A stretch of 64,000 nucleotides of DNA from Sphagnum magellanicum (GCA_021904315.1 CM038917.1:17778041-17842040), one strand, 5' to 3'; shown: positions 35,698 through 49,275, counted from the stretch's first letter. The notes: a model not told the origin generated them from the letters alone. Made by a program: numbers and translations.

Positions 35698-38600
35698 GCC
35701 ACTGAATTGGATTTAGTTTAAAATTCAAAATGGTTTAGATTTTGCATAAATTCATATTAAAAAAATATGTAATATAATTTGAAGTATTTCCTAGCATTTC
35801 ATGTGTTGTATTTTAAAGATAAAACCAACATGAAATTATTCAACCGTTTATGAATGAGATAGTGGGTCATCCATGATTTTTCATAGGTTTGGCATCCATT
35901 TTTAATAAAAGTTCATCTAAGAATATTGTTCATCCATGGCCAAGTGGTAGAATATTTATCATCCACGGCCATGTGGTAGGATATTCCTCCACATCACCGA
36001 ATATTCCATCTCATGTTTCAAAAAATAATTTGTCAATGTTAATAGGATATTCTTGAAAAGATTTGTTTGGGCTCACTTATTTATGCTCACATGCTCACAC
36101 GGTCACAAGATAGCATTCCAACCTACCTCCAAGTCTGCTTCAAAAACTTTGTAAAAAAAACCCCCTTTACTGCTGCTAATCATCCTTGAGTAACCAAAAA
36201 TAGTTATAACTACCTTGTCAACTATTCTCATCATTGGGTGTCGAAAAATTTCAATGACTCATAACTTTGTCAAATGAATTCCAATTTGAATGTTTGAAGG
36301 ATCAATCTTATTGCCCTTGGAAAGATCTTTCCAATGCCATGTTAATCGCCTCAATTGGAGTTGATTGACCTCTGAAATTGCCAAAAATGTGAAGCCCAAT
36401 AGTCAATTTTGGTATTTTGGTAGGCAATTTTGGTAAATAACTTGGTAAGCCATTTTGCTACTTTGGTAGGTATTTTCTTTGATTCCTTACATTTATTGTA
36501 AAATATTAATCAAAATTACCCCTTCAACATTTATTGCTTCCTTCTATTACTAGTAATTTTTTCACCTAACAAGTACAATCATAGGGGGAGTGGATGCCCT
36601 TGGAACTCCATATTTCATGCATTGTTGGGCTTGTTGACTCATTTGGTATCATAATTTTTTACTTAAGTTTAGGCACGTGCGAATTAGGTCTCATGTTCAA
36701 TGATAATCTTTTCCTACCATGGCTCAATGACTCCCCAATGGGCAATTCCATTGTCCTATAGAGGGAATCATTGTCTTCATTATCAAACTCCATGGCACTT
36801 CATCTAATCATGAACTTGTTGTCTATGCATGGTTCCCTTGTGCCTACAAATGTTTGTGCATGAAGTCAACAAGGACACCATTTTTGACAACTTCCCATGA
36901 GTTAATTTTTGAATTGATGGGCTTGACCATCTCCCTTCAAAGGGCATGTATAATTTGCCTACAAATGAAACCTTCAAGATTATCAACACTATTGTGTGTT
37001 GTGTCCAACATGGAAAGAAACATTGTGAACAACATGACCACCCAATTATCATTTGGTGTGGAAAGTGAGCTAGGTAAACCATGGCCTAAAATTGGTGCCA
37101 TCTTGTGAACCACAATGTTGCCACAAAACCTTTTTGGGTCCACGATAGGATACTTTCACCAAATTTTGAGAAGCATGGTCAACCTTTGATTCTGAACCCA
37201 AATTCAAAACAAGAATGTAAGCGAAACTCAACCAACAACTAATTGCATGGACAACTTTAATACTAGATAATCACCAAGGTTATCCCAAAAATAATGTATT
37301 GAATTCAGTATCAAAATAAACATATGAGTGAATTTTAGGCAAAAGTTGATCATTAATTCACAACTATAGTATTAGAGAAAAACCAAGCTTAGGTTGTTTA
37401 AATCAATATCCTAAACCTAGATATAAAACTAGAATAATTAGTGAGTAGCCAAAAGTTCATTAATTCACAATTATACTATTAAAAGAGGCCAAGTATATCT
37501 TTAAAAGTACTAAGTGACTAAACTAAAGCTTGAAAAGAACCAATCAACTAAACAAACTACAAACTCAATAAGTTGTAATTAACACATTCCGACTTAACAC
37601 TTTTTGTGTGAACATGGCAACATAGTTTTGTTTAAAGCCAAGGTAGGATCTAATGCCATAAATCCCCCATTCCTATGTTTATGACACGTGCTCCATGGCA
37701 TTTGAACCCACTAGGATGCATGGCGCCAATTTTGTGGGGGATTATATAATTAAACATGAGTTGGAAAGTTTATTTACAAATCAAATGTGCCATTTGTTGG
37801 ACAATTTTTTCACATGTCACCAAGTTTGACAACTTTGTAATGGGTGTAATGGCTACAATAGATTCCATTGATTTGTGAATAGTTGAACCCACCATGTTGC
37901 CTATGTTATTTAAAGGTTTAAACTGATTTCACCATATGGTTACCAATTTGTACATAAGACCAACAAAGCCACATTTACTTATGTGAACATTAGTGTCTAG
38001 CACTTAATTATTCTACGAAAATCAAGTTCAAGTACTTCAAGAACTATGCTAGACCATAGAATAGTGTTTGAGACTCGTGAGCTTGGCCATTTGCCCATGG
38101 AATCATTGTCCATTGTTTTGGCCCCTTCATCCTACGATGTTTTTATGTGCTTATTATTCACTAAGAAACCTTGGAATTGACAATGTCAAAGCTTAAATAT
38201 CTTCAAAATTTTATATCACTTAACATCATTTGGGTTACCATGGTGCCTTTTATAATAACATGTAGTTTGGGGTCAAAGAAGGACAAGATTTGGATACATT
38301 AAAATATGAAGAGAAAAATGAAGGAGAAGATCTATGTTGATGTTCAAAATTATTTCGTATGCCTTGATATAAGTTGATTGATTTTATTCTTCCATTGAAT
38401 GGTAAGCATTGTTTTTTGAAATGTGAAGTGTAGGTCTACAAGGGTTGAAGTATAATCTAGCACAACAAAGACAAGTATACTATCTCTTCATATCCTTTTT
38501 TTTACTTATGGAATACATGTTTCAAAAGCATATTTCTATCAAATCATGTGTTTGTTATGTTTAACATTAGCAAATATGTCCCAAAATGGATAATTTCTCT

Positions 38601-39668
38601 TTCCCACAATTCAAATGTAAATTCTTAGATAAGAGGACCTCCACATATTTTAGTTCATTCTTGAAATGAGATTACAACAAATTCAAATTTTCTCATAATT
38701 ATGAACTATTTCTTTAGAAAGTACTATGTGCTTGAATAATATATTTGACAAGGTTTCAATAGTTATTTATCTAAAAGAGACTTCATATATGAAATGGTGA
38801 AATTTATCATGTAAATTGAATTTTGTACTTGGGAACATATGCATTTTCTTAGTGGGGTGGAATTGAGGTGCAAACACCAATTGGTACCTTTCTTTCACTA
38901 CGCCAAAACATGGTTTAGATGATTAAAAGATTTATTACTAATGCCCATTTCTAGTCATGTAGTGAAGTATGGAGTAATATTTGCCTAGTCATTTTCTTGA
39001 AATAATTACTATGATTAATGATCATAGTCAAATGGCTATATGACTATAGTAATAAATGACATGATTGTATATTAATTTATAGACTTGACTATAGTAATTT
39101 AGAAGGTGTTCAAATATAGTTGACTTATTTTCTTGTTCTAGTTGATTGATTCTAATGAATGTTTTCTTTAAAGATTGTGTGATATAGTCGAGGTGGCAAT
39201 TGTCCTTAAAGTAATTTAACCAAAATTTGGGTACATTCTAAACATGAAAATAGAATAAGTACAATCTTTTGGAATACATTTAAGGACACGTTGAAACTTT
39301 TCAAAAAAATTTGATACATTTGGGCCTTTTTTTTGTGAAAAAACCTGAATTTGTGTAGGTCATGAACAAATTTTCCATGTTGAATTCATGTGAAAATTCG
39401 CACAAATCAGGTTTTTTTACCATCTTAAAAGGGAAATATAGAAAGAAAATAATTTGGTTATAAAAAATCATATTTTTATTCCTAATAAATATCAATAATT
39501 AACAATTAATGATTTTATAAATATTTTGCAATCATTTAATTTGGCTCAACAAATGTGAAAAAATAAATTAACATGTCACCCAGAGTCTATTTTGAAAACA
39601 ATTATTTTCAAGTGCATTCAATTTATGCAATAATGTTTTACAACTTAGAGCATAAAAAATTTGAATTT
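35698..39668. other. AT-rich intergenic DNA downstream of the NLR gene
   Basis: No supported gene. The overlapping open frames near 36804-37143 read on both strands and lack domains; a decayed gag-like or other element ORF is possible but not shown. A cactacgccaaaa sequence at 38896 resembles the start of some DNA transposons, but no matching inverted end is visible. On the minus strand an AATAAA signal lies near 39475, about 190 bases past the receptor stop codon. Confidence 0.45.
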
Positions 39669-42600
39669 TCAATGTGCAGTCATTTTGCCAATAAAATTAG
39701 GCAATTCTTTCAACTTGGAACATTCAGAAAAAGAAATTTTTTGTAGTTTAATCAATTCACTAGCAGATGTAGGCAAATCCTTCAATTCAAAACACCTTGA
39801 CAAATCAAGTTCTTGGAGTGTGCTTAATTGACCAATTGATGTAGGTAATTCCTCTAACTTGTAACAACTTCGCAATTTGAATTTTTGAAGTGCACTCAAT
39901 TGGCCAATAGATGGTGGCAACTTTGTTAAATTAAAACACCATCCTATATTTAATTCTTGTAGCATATTTAATTGGCCAATAGATGAAGGCAATTGAATCA
40001 ACATGGAACACCATGACAAATTGAGTTGTTGAAGTGCATTCAACTTTCCAATAGACATAGGTAGTTCCTTCACTTTGACACACCATGACAAATTGAGTTT
40101 TTGGAGTTTAATCAATTCACTAATGGATATGGGCAACTCTTTCAATTTAGAACACCATGATAAATTGAGCTTTTCGAGTGCATTCAATTGGCCAATAGAT
40201 GTAGGTAATTCCTTCAACTTGAAACATTTAGAACAATCCAACATTTTAAGCACATTCAATTGGCCTATAGAAATAGGTAATTCTTTCAAATTCGAACACC
40301 AAGATAAATTGAGCATTTTTAATGAACTTAATTGACCAATAGATGTAGGCAATTCCTTTAGATTGGAACATTCATACAATTCCAACTTTTGGAGTGTAGT
40401 CAATTGACTAATAGATGTAGGTAATTCCTTTAATTGGGAACAATGGGACAAATTCAATGTTTGGAGTGTAATCAATTGGCCAATAGATGTAGGTAATTCT
40501 TTGAGCTGGGAACATTCAAACAAATTCAAAGTTTGGAGTGTAGTCAATTGGGCAATAGATGGGGGCAATTCCTTTAGTTGGGAACAATGAGACAAATTCA
40601 ATGTTTGGAGTGCAATCAATTGGCCGATAGATGTAGGCATTTCTTTTAACTGGGAATAATAAGACAAATCCAAGGTTTGGAGTGTAGTCAATTCGCTAAT
40701 AGATGTGGGCAATTCCTTTAGTTGGGAACAATAAGACAAATTCAACATTTGGAGTGTAGTCAATTGGCCAATAGATGGAGGAAATTCCTTTAGTTGGGAA
40801 CAATAAGATAAATCCAAGGTTTCGAGTGTAGTCAATTCGCTAATAGATGTAGGCAATTCCTTTAGTTTGGAACATCCATACAATTTCAACTTTTGGAGTG
40901 TAGTCAATTGACCAATAGATGCAGGCAATTCCTTTAATTGGGAACAATGAAACAAATTCAATGTTTGGAGTGTAATCAATTGACCAATAGATGTAGGCAA
41001 TTCCTTTAGTTTGGAACATTCAAACAATTTCAACTTTTGGAGTGTAGTCAATTGACCAATAGATGCAGGCAATTCCCTTAATTGGGAACAATGAGACAAA
41101 TTCAATGTTTGGAGTGTAATCAATTGGCTAATAGATGTAGGCAATTCCTTGAGCTGGGAACATTCCAACAAATTCAAGAATTGGAGTGTAGTCAATTGGC
41201 CAATAGATGCAGGCAATTCCTTTAGTTGGGAACAATAAGATAAATCCAAGGTTTTGAGTGTAGTCAATTGGCCAATAGATGTAGGCAATTCCTTTAATTG
41301 GGAACAATGAAACAAACTCAAGGTTTGGAGTATAGGCAATTGGCCAATAGATGTAGGCAATTCCTTTAGATTGGAACAATACATCAAGTCCAACATTTGG
41401 AGTTTAGCCAATTGGCCAATAGATGTGTGCAATTCCTTTAGTTGGGTACAATGAAACAAATTCAAGGTTTGGAGTGTAGTCAATTGGCCAATAAATGGGG
41501 GCAATTCCTTTAATTGGAAACAAGAAGATAAATCCAAGGTTTCAAGTGTAATTAATTCGCCAATAGATGTAGGCAATTCCTTTAACTGGGAACAACTAAA
41601 CAAATTCAATGTTTGGAGTGTAGTTAATTGGCCAATAGATGGGGGCAATTCTTTTAACTGGGAACAATGAAACAAACTCAATCTTTGGAGTGTAATCAAT
41701 TGACCAATAGATGTAGGCAATTCCTTTAGTTTGGAGCACTCATCCAATTTCAATTTTTGAAGTGTAGTCAATTGGCCAATAGATGTAGGCAATTCCTTTA
41801 GCTTGGAACAATACATCAAGTCCAACATTTGGAGTTTAGCCAATTGGCCTATAGATGTAGGCAATTCCTTGAGCTCGGAACAATACGTCAAGTCCAACAT
41901 TTGGAGTTTAATCAATTGGCCAATAGATGTAGGCAATTCCTTGAGCTGGGAACATTCAAACAAATTCAAGGTTTGGAGTGTAGTCAATTGGCCAATAGAT
42001 GGGGGCAATTCCTTTAGTTGGGAACAATAAGATAAATCCAAGGTTTTGAGTGTAATCAATTGGCTAATAGATGCGGGTAATTCCTTGAGTTGGGAACATT
42101 TAGACAAATTCAATGTTTGGAGTATAGTCAATTGGCCAATAGATGTGGGCAATTCCTTCAACATTGAACATTGAAATAAATTTAGCTTTTTGAGTGCATT
42201 TAATTGTCCAATAGATGTAGGTAATTCTTTTAGATTGGAACATTGAGACAAATCCAACTCTTGGAGTGTAATCAATTGGTCAATGGATGTAGGTAATTCA
42301 TTTAATCGGGAACAATTGCATAATTTGATTTCTTGGAGTTTATTCAATAGACCAATTGATGGAGGCAATTCTTGTAATTCATAACACATGACCAAATGAA
42401 GTATATGTAAGTGAGAAAAATAAGTCAAATCAAAAGGCAACCTTTTCATATTGCATTCTTGAAGATGCAACCATTTTAATCTATTTTGATTTTGTTGTTG
42501 GATGCAAACCTTTATAACACTTGATGAAGTTTTTGTCATGGTAAGCAACTTGAGGTTAGGTAATTCTTTTGCAATTTGGTGTGGCAATGAACATTTGTCT

Positions 42601-45600
42601 TCACATCTTGTTATTGACATGCCTTCAACCTACCACAATGAAACCACACAACAAAATTTAATGTTTGATGTGATGAAATACATGTTTATATGATTGTTAT
42701 ATATGTAAATGTAAATACATATGTTTAAAAACATATTTTAATCCATTCCTATGTGAATGTTTTTAAAGTTTATTTTTAAATTTTTAGTCCCAAAACAAAT
42801 GCATTAACAATTCTAGTATCAAATCAAATTGATTATGACTTGTTAGCATGTAACATACCTTTTTGTTTGCTAAAAAAAAGTTTGGTTTTTTTGGGTTCCA
42901 TATAAAGATTCGACTCCTCTGCTCCATTGCAATTTTTTGTCCCATGTCTTTTAATTGTTCATGCATATTTAGGTACCCATCTTTTGTAATTTTAATAAGG
43001 GATCGATCTTTCAAATTTCGTAATCCAAGAATGGGGGATCGATAAGTCCCTATACGAAAGGTGGTATTTGTTTCATAACCATCAAAAAAACAAGCAATAT
43101 CTAAAAACATATTTTTTTCTTCCTCTTCCAAATCATCATAACTAATTTTTAGTTTATTCCAAAGCACTTCATTTTCCCTACCCCCTCCTAAAGCTTCTGC
43201 AACACTCAATCTCCACAAAGCTTCTTTCCAAATTTTTAAACAATGTTTAGTATTCAAAAATCGACCCATTACTTCAATACTCAAAGGTAATCCACCACAA
43301 GCTTTCACAATCTCATCAGTAATAACATTGAAATTGAGTTTCATCTTCTTTTCAACACCATATGCATGGAACATGAAAAGTCTCTTTGCTTGCCTTTCCT
43401 CAAGCAAATTCACATCCACTTTTCCAGCCTCATTGACATGATTTTCCAATATTTGCCAATTTCGACAAGTCACAATTATTTTACTTTTGTTCTCTTTTTT
43501 TTCACCATTGATTAGAAGATCATGTAAGGCGACAAGGTTTTCTGTTGTGCCAACATCATCTATAACCACCAATACTTTTTTTAAGTTTGTGAGACGTTTA
43601 ATATTATTTAGATCATCATCATTCACATCTTTATCCTTGTCACATAAATCACGTAGAAGTTGTTTTTGAACATCACACAAATGCTTTGATTTCACGTCTT
43701 CCAAGTAACTACATTTATCATATTGCTTATATATCAAATGATATATTTTTTTACTCAAAGTGGTTTTGCCAATGCCACCCATTCCAACCAAACCAATAAT
43801 AGAGACCTTTTCTAACAACTTGATCATATTTGTTACTTTGTTGTCCAACCCCACTTCAAATTTTGGCAATGATGGAAGCTTTGATTGTTTCTGGCAAGAA
43901 TCATGAATCTCATGTATTAGTTCATGAAATCAAAAGTGATTATCTTTCTACATAATTAAATGCAAAAAAAAAATGGTGTTGTAAGATTGTAATAAAAAAT
44001 TCTTTCATGTTCATAGTAAAATTAATGTATAAATTGGTTGACCAAGACGATAAGGCAAATTCTCTAACTCAAATTGTAGATCTTCAAAACATTATGGACA
44101 ATGAACATGGCATGAAAATTAAAGTTGATAATTTACCTTCAAGCAAATTTTTAAACATTCCACTAGCTTAAAATAACTTGGGTGATCCTTGGTAGGTGGC
44201 CTACAAATTGTGAAATGATTTGCATCTTCAACCATGTAATTGTTGGCACCTGCCAATCGTTGTGATGATGCATATGGCACTAGCACTCCCTATTTCAAAG
44301 TAATTACATGAAATCAAAATGACACAAATTTGTGAGCATCATGGCATTATCAATAAATAATACTATAAATAATAATGATAAATTAAACATATTAATAAAC
44401 AAAGAAGAAACCTAAATATATTAATATGAAATCTTGTAACTATGGTGATATTTTTAAAAAATTGATCATAACAATGAAACAATCTAAAAACTTTTGATTG
44501 CAAAAAGAGTTGTGTGCAAATAATCAAAGGTGGAATGGTCAAAACACAAACTAATGAGACTTGGACTAGTGTTTCTACAAATTTCATTTAATGACCTTGT
44601 GATAAATGGAGATATATATATATATATATATATATATTAATGGCATGTCAGTACAAGGCCAAAACCAATATGAATATTAAAAATAAAACATAAAAGTTCT
44701 TGAAATAATTTGAAGTTGAAGATTAAACAAAACAATTGCCTTAGAAGCTTACCCATTTTTCTTCAAAAGCTTGTCCTTCACTAAATGCATAAATTATGAG
44801 GTCTTGGCTAATGGCATTTTCGAAATCTATTGAAAGCTCTTCCATTTGTCGATTGAATGATGTCAAATTTCTCAATAGGCTTGAATGAATTCTTAACTTT
44901 TTTTTCATGGTATTAATTTGTTGGCATTTCCAAGAAAAATATTTTAAAAAACCTTCACTACCTCCAGCATGTGGCACACCATAAAATATTGTCCCTTTAA
45001 GATTTTCCAAAAACCTTTTGCAACTTTTGTTAATAGCAGCATCAGTCAAATTAATAGTCCTTTGATGTATATGTTGTTGGACTTCAACCACCAAACTTTT
45101 GAGTACAAGACCTCCAAAACTATAACCAACCAATACAATTGGGGCATCCCAAAGAATGTCATACCTATTAAAAAAAATTGTATCAATACAACATTTTGAC
45201 CAACTTGCATTGCTTTCAAACAAATATCTACTCAAAAAGACAATGTCAAAACTACACATGAAAATAACAAGAGTTGTGACTAACCATACAACATTTCTGC
45301 AAATATTTCATTATAGCAAATAGTTGTGTAAGAATAAAACTTTGACTAATTACACTTTGTACAAGTATCAAACATATTCACTTGGTTCCTACTTTTCAAT
45401 TGTGAATCCCAATCTTGCAATTCTAACGTAGGATGGGAATTGTCTACTTTGAAAAACTTGTACAAAATGTTAGTAGATACATTTCATTGTTTTTCTCATT
45501 CCTTTCAACTTGTCTTAAACACATGTGCATACAAATACCTACCCATGTCTGCATGAAATTTCCATCAAGCCTCCAACAATGTACATAAACATGCAAAAAA

Positions 45601-46468
45601 AAAGTTCACATGTAGTCATAATATGCATTTTATGCATTATAATTATTGGAAAGTTTACTAAGACTATCATGAAAATGTGTAATCATGTGATAAATAATGA
45701 AAAATGTTTTTGTTTGCATTTTGGCTAAAAAAACAATGAGAAGTCTATTTCTCAAGCATGATTAACTGGATTCAAAACATTATTAAAAACCCCTACATGT
45801 TTTATCTCTAGAAGTTTGGTTTGTTATAATAATAACAAATCATATTGCGAGAGATATCTACATAGGAGGACTATGTTGGTTGGAACTAAAGCTTGAACCT
45901 TGTAGCACTAACATTTACACAACCACATCCCAATTTGGTTGGAAGAATAAAAATAAAAACATGTGATAAATGTTCAACACAAGCTTTGACACCCATGCCC
46001 ATTAAAAGAATTTTAAACATGTAATTAAAAACACTTGAAAAGGAGACTATCACATATAAAACAACATGTATCAACAATTTGCCTATCTAAAATTCTAATA
46101 TTTTGGAATGCATATGGTGAATTTGGTTAAGTGTTTAATCGAGGATATTGCAAAGGAATTTGGGAATTGTTGACATACCTTGATGTCACCAGACTATGAA
46201 TGAGGTTTTTGCTAATATTTGCAACATTATTATGAACACCCATAAGATTAGAATCATATGATAAAGAAAGAATTCGAACATTATTTCCCATGTCCTCAGG
46301 TAGCCACTTTTCTGGCCAACATATGGGTTCATTTCTTCCATTAGTGGTGGTTGATGTCCATGTGTCCTTCCACTCGTCGTTCCCAAATGCAATGCCATGA
46401 AAAAAAATGATGACCAAATCTGGGTTTGGTGAAATGCATTTTGGATTGAGATCATGCACTGGAATTAT
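39669..46468 (-). CDS. Alpha/beta-hydrolase-NB-ARC-LRR immune receptor (HNL type), 5' exon missing
   Basis: Minus-strand exons 46179-46468, 44753-45164, 44137-44289, 42859-43908 and 39669-42629 join in frame into 1621 residues. Residues 1-285 form a SERAC1-like alpha/beta-hydrolase: FFHGI, nucleophile motif GYSFGG (Ser about 112), GVPHAGG and ANHFTICRP (His about 259). Residues 286-635 are an NB-ARC: P-loop GMGGIGKTT (327-335), kinase-2 VLVVIDDV, RNBS-B-like IIVTCRNW, CGGLPLSIEVMG, FLDIACFF and MHE in place of MHD. Residues 636-1621 are about 38 LRRs of 24 residues. Such hydrolase-NLRs (HNL) are known from liverworts; NLRs detect pathogens inside cells. The first exon here opens right after a TAG acceptor without an ATG, so a further 5' exon upstream of 46468 is required. 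The coding sequence found shows no stop or frameshift. Confidence 0.9.
39690..42440 (-). repeat. 72-bp tandem array encoding about 38 LRRs
   Basis: Each 24-codon unit reads roughly LxLxxCSxLKELPTSIGQLxx. The central units (about 40380-42100) are near-identical in DNA, while the outer units are more diverged. Several adjacent pairs recur as higher-order blocks (for example TTLQKLKLxEC followed by ITLQTLNLFHC), pointing to unequal exchange. Confidence 0.92.
44611..44637. repeat. (AT)n microsatellite
   Basis: A pure AT dinucleotide run in the intron between the second hydrolase exon and the linker exon of the receptor gene. Confidence 0.95.
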
Positions 46469-46854
46469 CTACACATTGGAACACGATGGTCAACGTATTT
46501 TTTAGAATTCACATCAATGTAGCATTCATGATCATCAAATACCATAAGATGAATATAAAATCATCAATTTTTGTAAGGATAATAGTCATTTGAAAATAGA
46601 TTAAATTAAACAAAAAAATAAATTTTAAGAATGTATTCATTCATCATTTCTTCCTTGATTTTAAAGGTACCTACTATTCAATATGTGTTTCTTGCCAAAC
46701 TTGTGATTACTATGTAATGTTGAAATTTTTTCAAATTTTAAAACATGGTTCAACAATTTTAGCATAATAAATAGAATTTGAATTCCCCAAACCACAAAAC
46801 TTAGGTCCTTAGTGGATGTATGCATCCTATAATTTTAGGATCATATATCAATAG

Positions 46855-47455
46855 GTCTTCATTCGAAAGGCATACTTTGGTAATGTTCCACTATATTTTG
46901 GTTTGTCCATCATCTATAAGGGGAAAACCAAAGAGAAGTTTGCATAATCTTCCCAAAAAAAACAATGGTTCTAAGTTGAACTTCATTCAAGAAAGCTCAA
47001 GAAAAAAAGTTGTTGCAAAGAAAGCTTAACATGAAACCATATTTTCATTAGTTTTTGATTCTACAACCATACTTTAATAGTCCTTCATTGTAGTCTAGTT
47101 TGTCCATCATCTACAATGGAAAACCAAAAAATATTTTGAATGTCCTTACACAAGAAGATATTTAAGTCAAAAACTCAATCAAAACTTTGAAAAGCTTAAT
47201 ATTTAATTTAAAAGATCATCACAAAGAGAGTTTATTATGGAAAAACAGTTCATAAGTCTTGAGTCCACAACCATAAGTTGATACTTATTCATTCTATTTC
47301 GGTTTGACCATCATCTTGAACAGAACAACCAAAGAACAATTTGCACATTCTTTTGGAAGAAGATAGTGATTTGAAGTCAAAACTCCATCTACACTCAAGA
47401 AAGCTCAAGAGAAACAAGATTGTTAGAAAGAAAGCTCATGAAACCTATAGTAAAA
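46855..47455. repeat. Three tandem ~200-bp diverged units
   Basis: Units at about 46855-47050, 47055-47262 and 47268-47455 share, in order, a gtttgtccatcatct block (gtttgaccatcatct in the third), aaccaaagaa / aaccaaaaaa, a stretch like cattcaagaaagctcaagaa, and aagaaagctta / aaagctcatgaaacc. They lie just upstream of the receptor gene. Confidence 0.8.
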
Positions 47456-48954
47456 CCCCACCATCTTGATGCTATTGAGAGAGAGAAGGGGGCCCAACCT
47501 CAATGGGTTCCAAACGTCTCATTGTACGATGTGGGAAAAGACAACGCCACAAACATTCTATGAGAAAGTGCTGCAATTGGGACAACAAAAAGCGGAACAT
47601 CTTGATTCCTTCTTGCTACTCTCACAAAACACCAAATCCTTTGCTCTTTACACTATTGTCAGAAACTCTGATATTCTCTTGCCCCCTTACTCCCTTGCTT
47701 TCCACTCCAGGTTCTCTCCATCTACTTAAATAACTTCGCTTCCACATCTTTCTTCCTCGCTAGCTACTCTAACAAACCCTCTCAAAACATCTCTGCCCAT
47801 CTCTCTTTGAGTTTCCATTCTCACAAACTCTTGGAGCACGCCTCTGACCTCCCTCTCTCTCTCTCAAGATAGAGTTTGTAAGGTCCTTACGAACTCCTTT
47901 CTACTTACCGAGAATTCCGCCCTCAAATGATCATTGACACACATTTCCTTATCTTTTCCTTCAATCCTGCACAGTGGTTCAGGCATATACCAGAGAGATA
48001 TACCACACACGTTCTAGCAGAGAAGTCTTGTGACACACGGCTGTTTGAAATCAGCGCACATGGAGCATGACCCCACGTCATTTTTAGGATTTTTTTAAAA
48101 AGCCAAAGTGGCGACCATCCATAGTAAGATGTAGCAAAAGTGGCGATCTTCTCTAGGAAGATTTAGCCAAATCTGGCTATCAACTAGAAATCGAGTGTAA
48201 ATCTTTAATCATCCTTCTATAGTTTTAGCTACTCACTGAAAACTAAATATACGAAAATGGCGGATTTTAGGTTTTTTTCCCTCTCGCTTCTGCCTACTGA
48301 AAACCTGCAAATTCACTTTTTTTTATAATTTATAATTTTTAATTTCACTTTTCGTACAAATTTCGCCAGTAAGAAAAGGACCGCCCCCCACAAGGATGGA
48401 TGCTCGTAACATCCAGGAAACCTGAGAGGAAGAAGGGAAGGAAAAAAAAGACAGATATGTGTATGGAGAACCAAAAAAAAAAAAAGAAGAAGATTGTGAA
48501 CATAAGATGCTGAAGTCTGGTTTTGCCTTCTTGAGAAATTTTTTGGCCCCTCTTGAAGTGGATACTCAGAGCTCAGTGTTGTTGCTTTTGTTGCAAAAAA
48601 AACGTTGGATTGCAATAGTAGAACAGCCTGATTGATTTGTTGATGTTCTGTGTGTGCATATTTGCCCAACTTCTCTGGCCTGCATTGTGATGTGGGCACA
48701 CGAACCTACTGGAATTACTAGTTTTCTAGAATGGATGCAATGGAGGTGGTTAGCCTAAGCTTCTTGAGATGTACATTTGGTGAGCTCAGCATCTGCACAA
48801 CGTTCCTATCTTCCGAGTTTTACAATCGGTTTGATTGTAATTTGTAATTCATTCCATCTGCACAATGGCTGGGTACCATGTCACTTCCCTTGAATCCTTA
48901 TACACAAAATGACAACAAAGTTGCAAGCTTTTACAGGCACAGCTTGAAACTACC

Positions 48955-49275
48955 CCAAATGCAAGCTCCAGGAAACATCCAAGATTTCTATTCTCTATTT
49001 TTCAGCCTGCCATCGAAGGCTTCTAAAGAGAGCAAAAAAGTAATCTCAAAAAAGTAATCTCTTACAATATTAAGAGGAAGATGAAAGAAGCTCTGCGATG
49101 CAATGACATTGGGGAGCAACTTACCAATTTTCTTGGTTCTTGTCCAGTGTCAGCTGATTTTTGGTGAGTTATTTAGATTCACTGCTCAACCTCGAGCTCC
49201 AGGAAGTTCAAAATATTTGTTCTCTATTTTTCAACCTGCTGTTGAAAGCTTCTAAAGCAAGCAAAAAAACTATAA
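48955..49275. repeat. Short duplication, two copies about 230 bp apart
   Basis: The block agctccaggaa...ttctctatttttcagcctgccatcgaaggcttctaaagagagcaaaaaa at 48964-49043 recurs, diverged, at 49196-49269. Its function is unknown. Confidence 0.8.

Noticed and set aside
36804..37143. Overlapping open frames on both strands, possibly a gag-like or other element fragment
   Set aside because: No zinc knuckle, protease, integrase or other motif supports this; the frames contradict each other.
38890..39060. cactacgccaaaa as a possible DNA-transposon terminus
   Set aside because: No matching inverted terminus or target duplication could be found nearby.
40075..42030. Plus-strand and other-frame open reading frames across the LRR exon
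   Set aside because: They are antisense or shifted shadows of the 72-bp LRR repeat, repeating peptides such as NWPIDVGNS.
47466..48699. Candidate first exon of the hydrolase receptor
   Set aside because: Open frames here have no hydrolase-like sequence and no clear phase-0 donor toward the acceptor at 46469; left unassigned.
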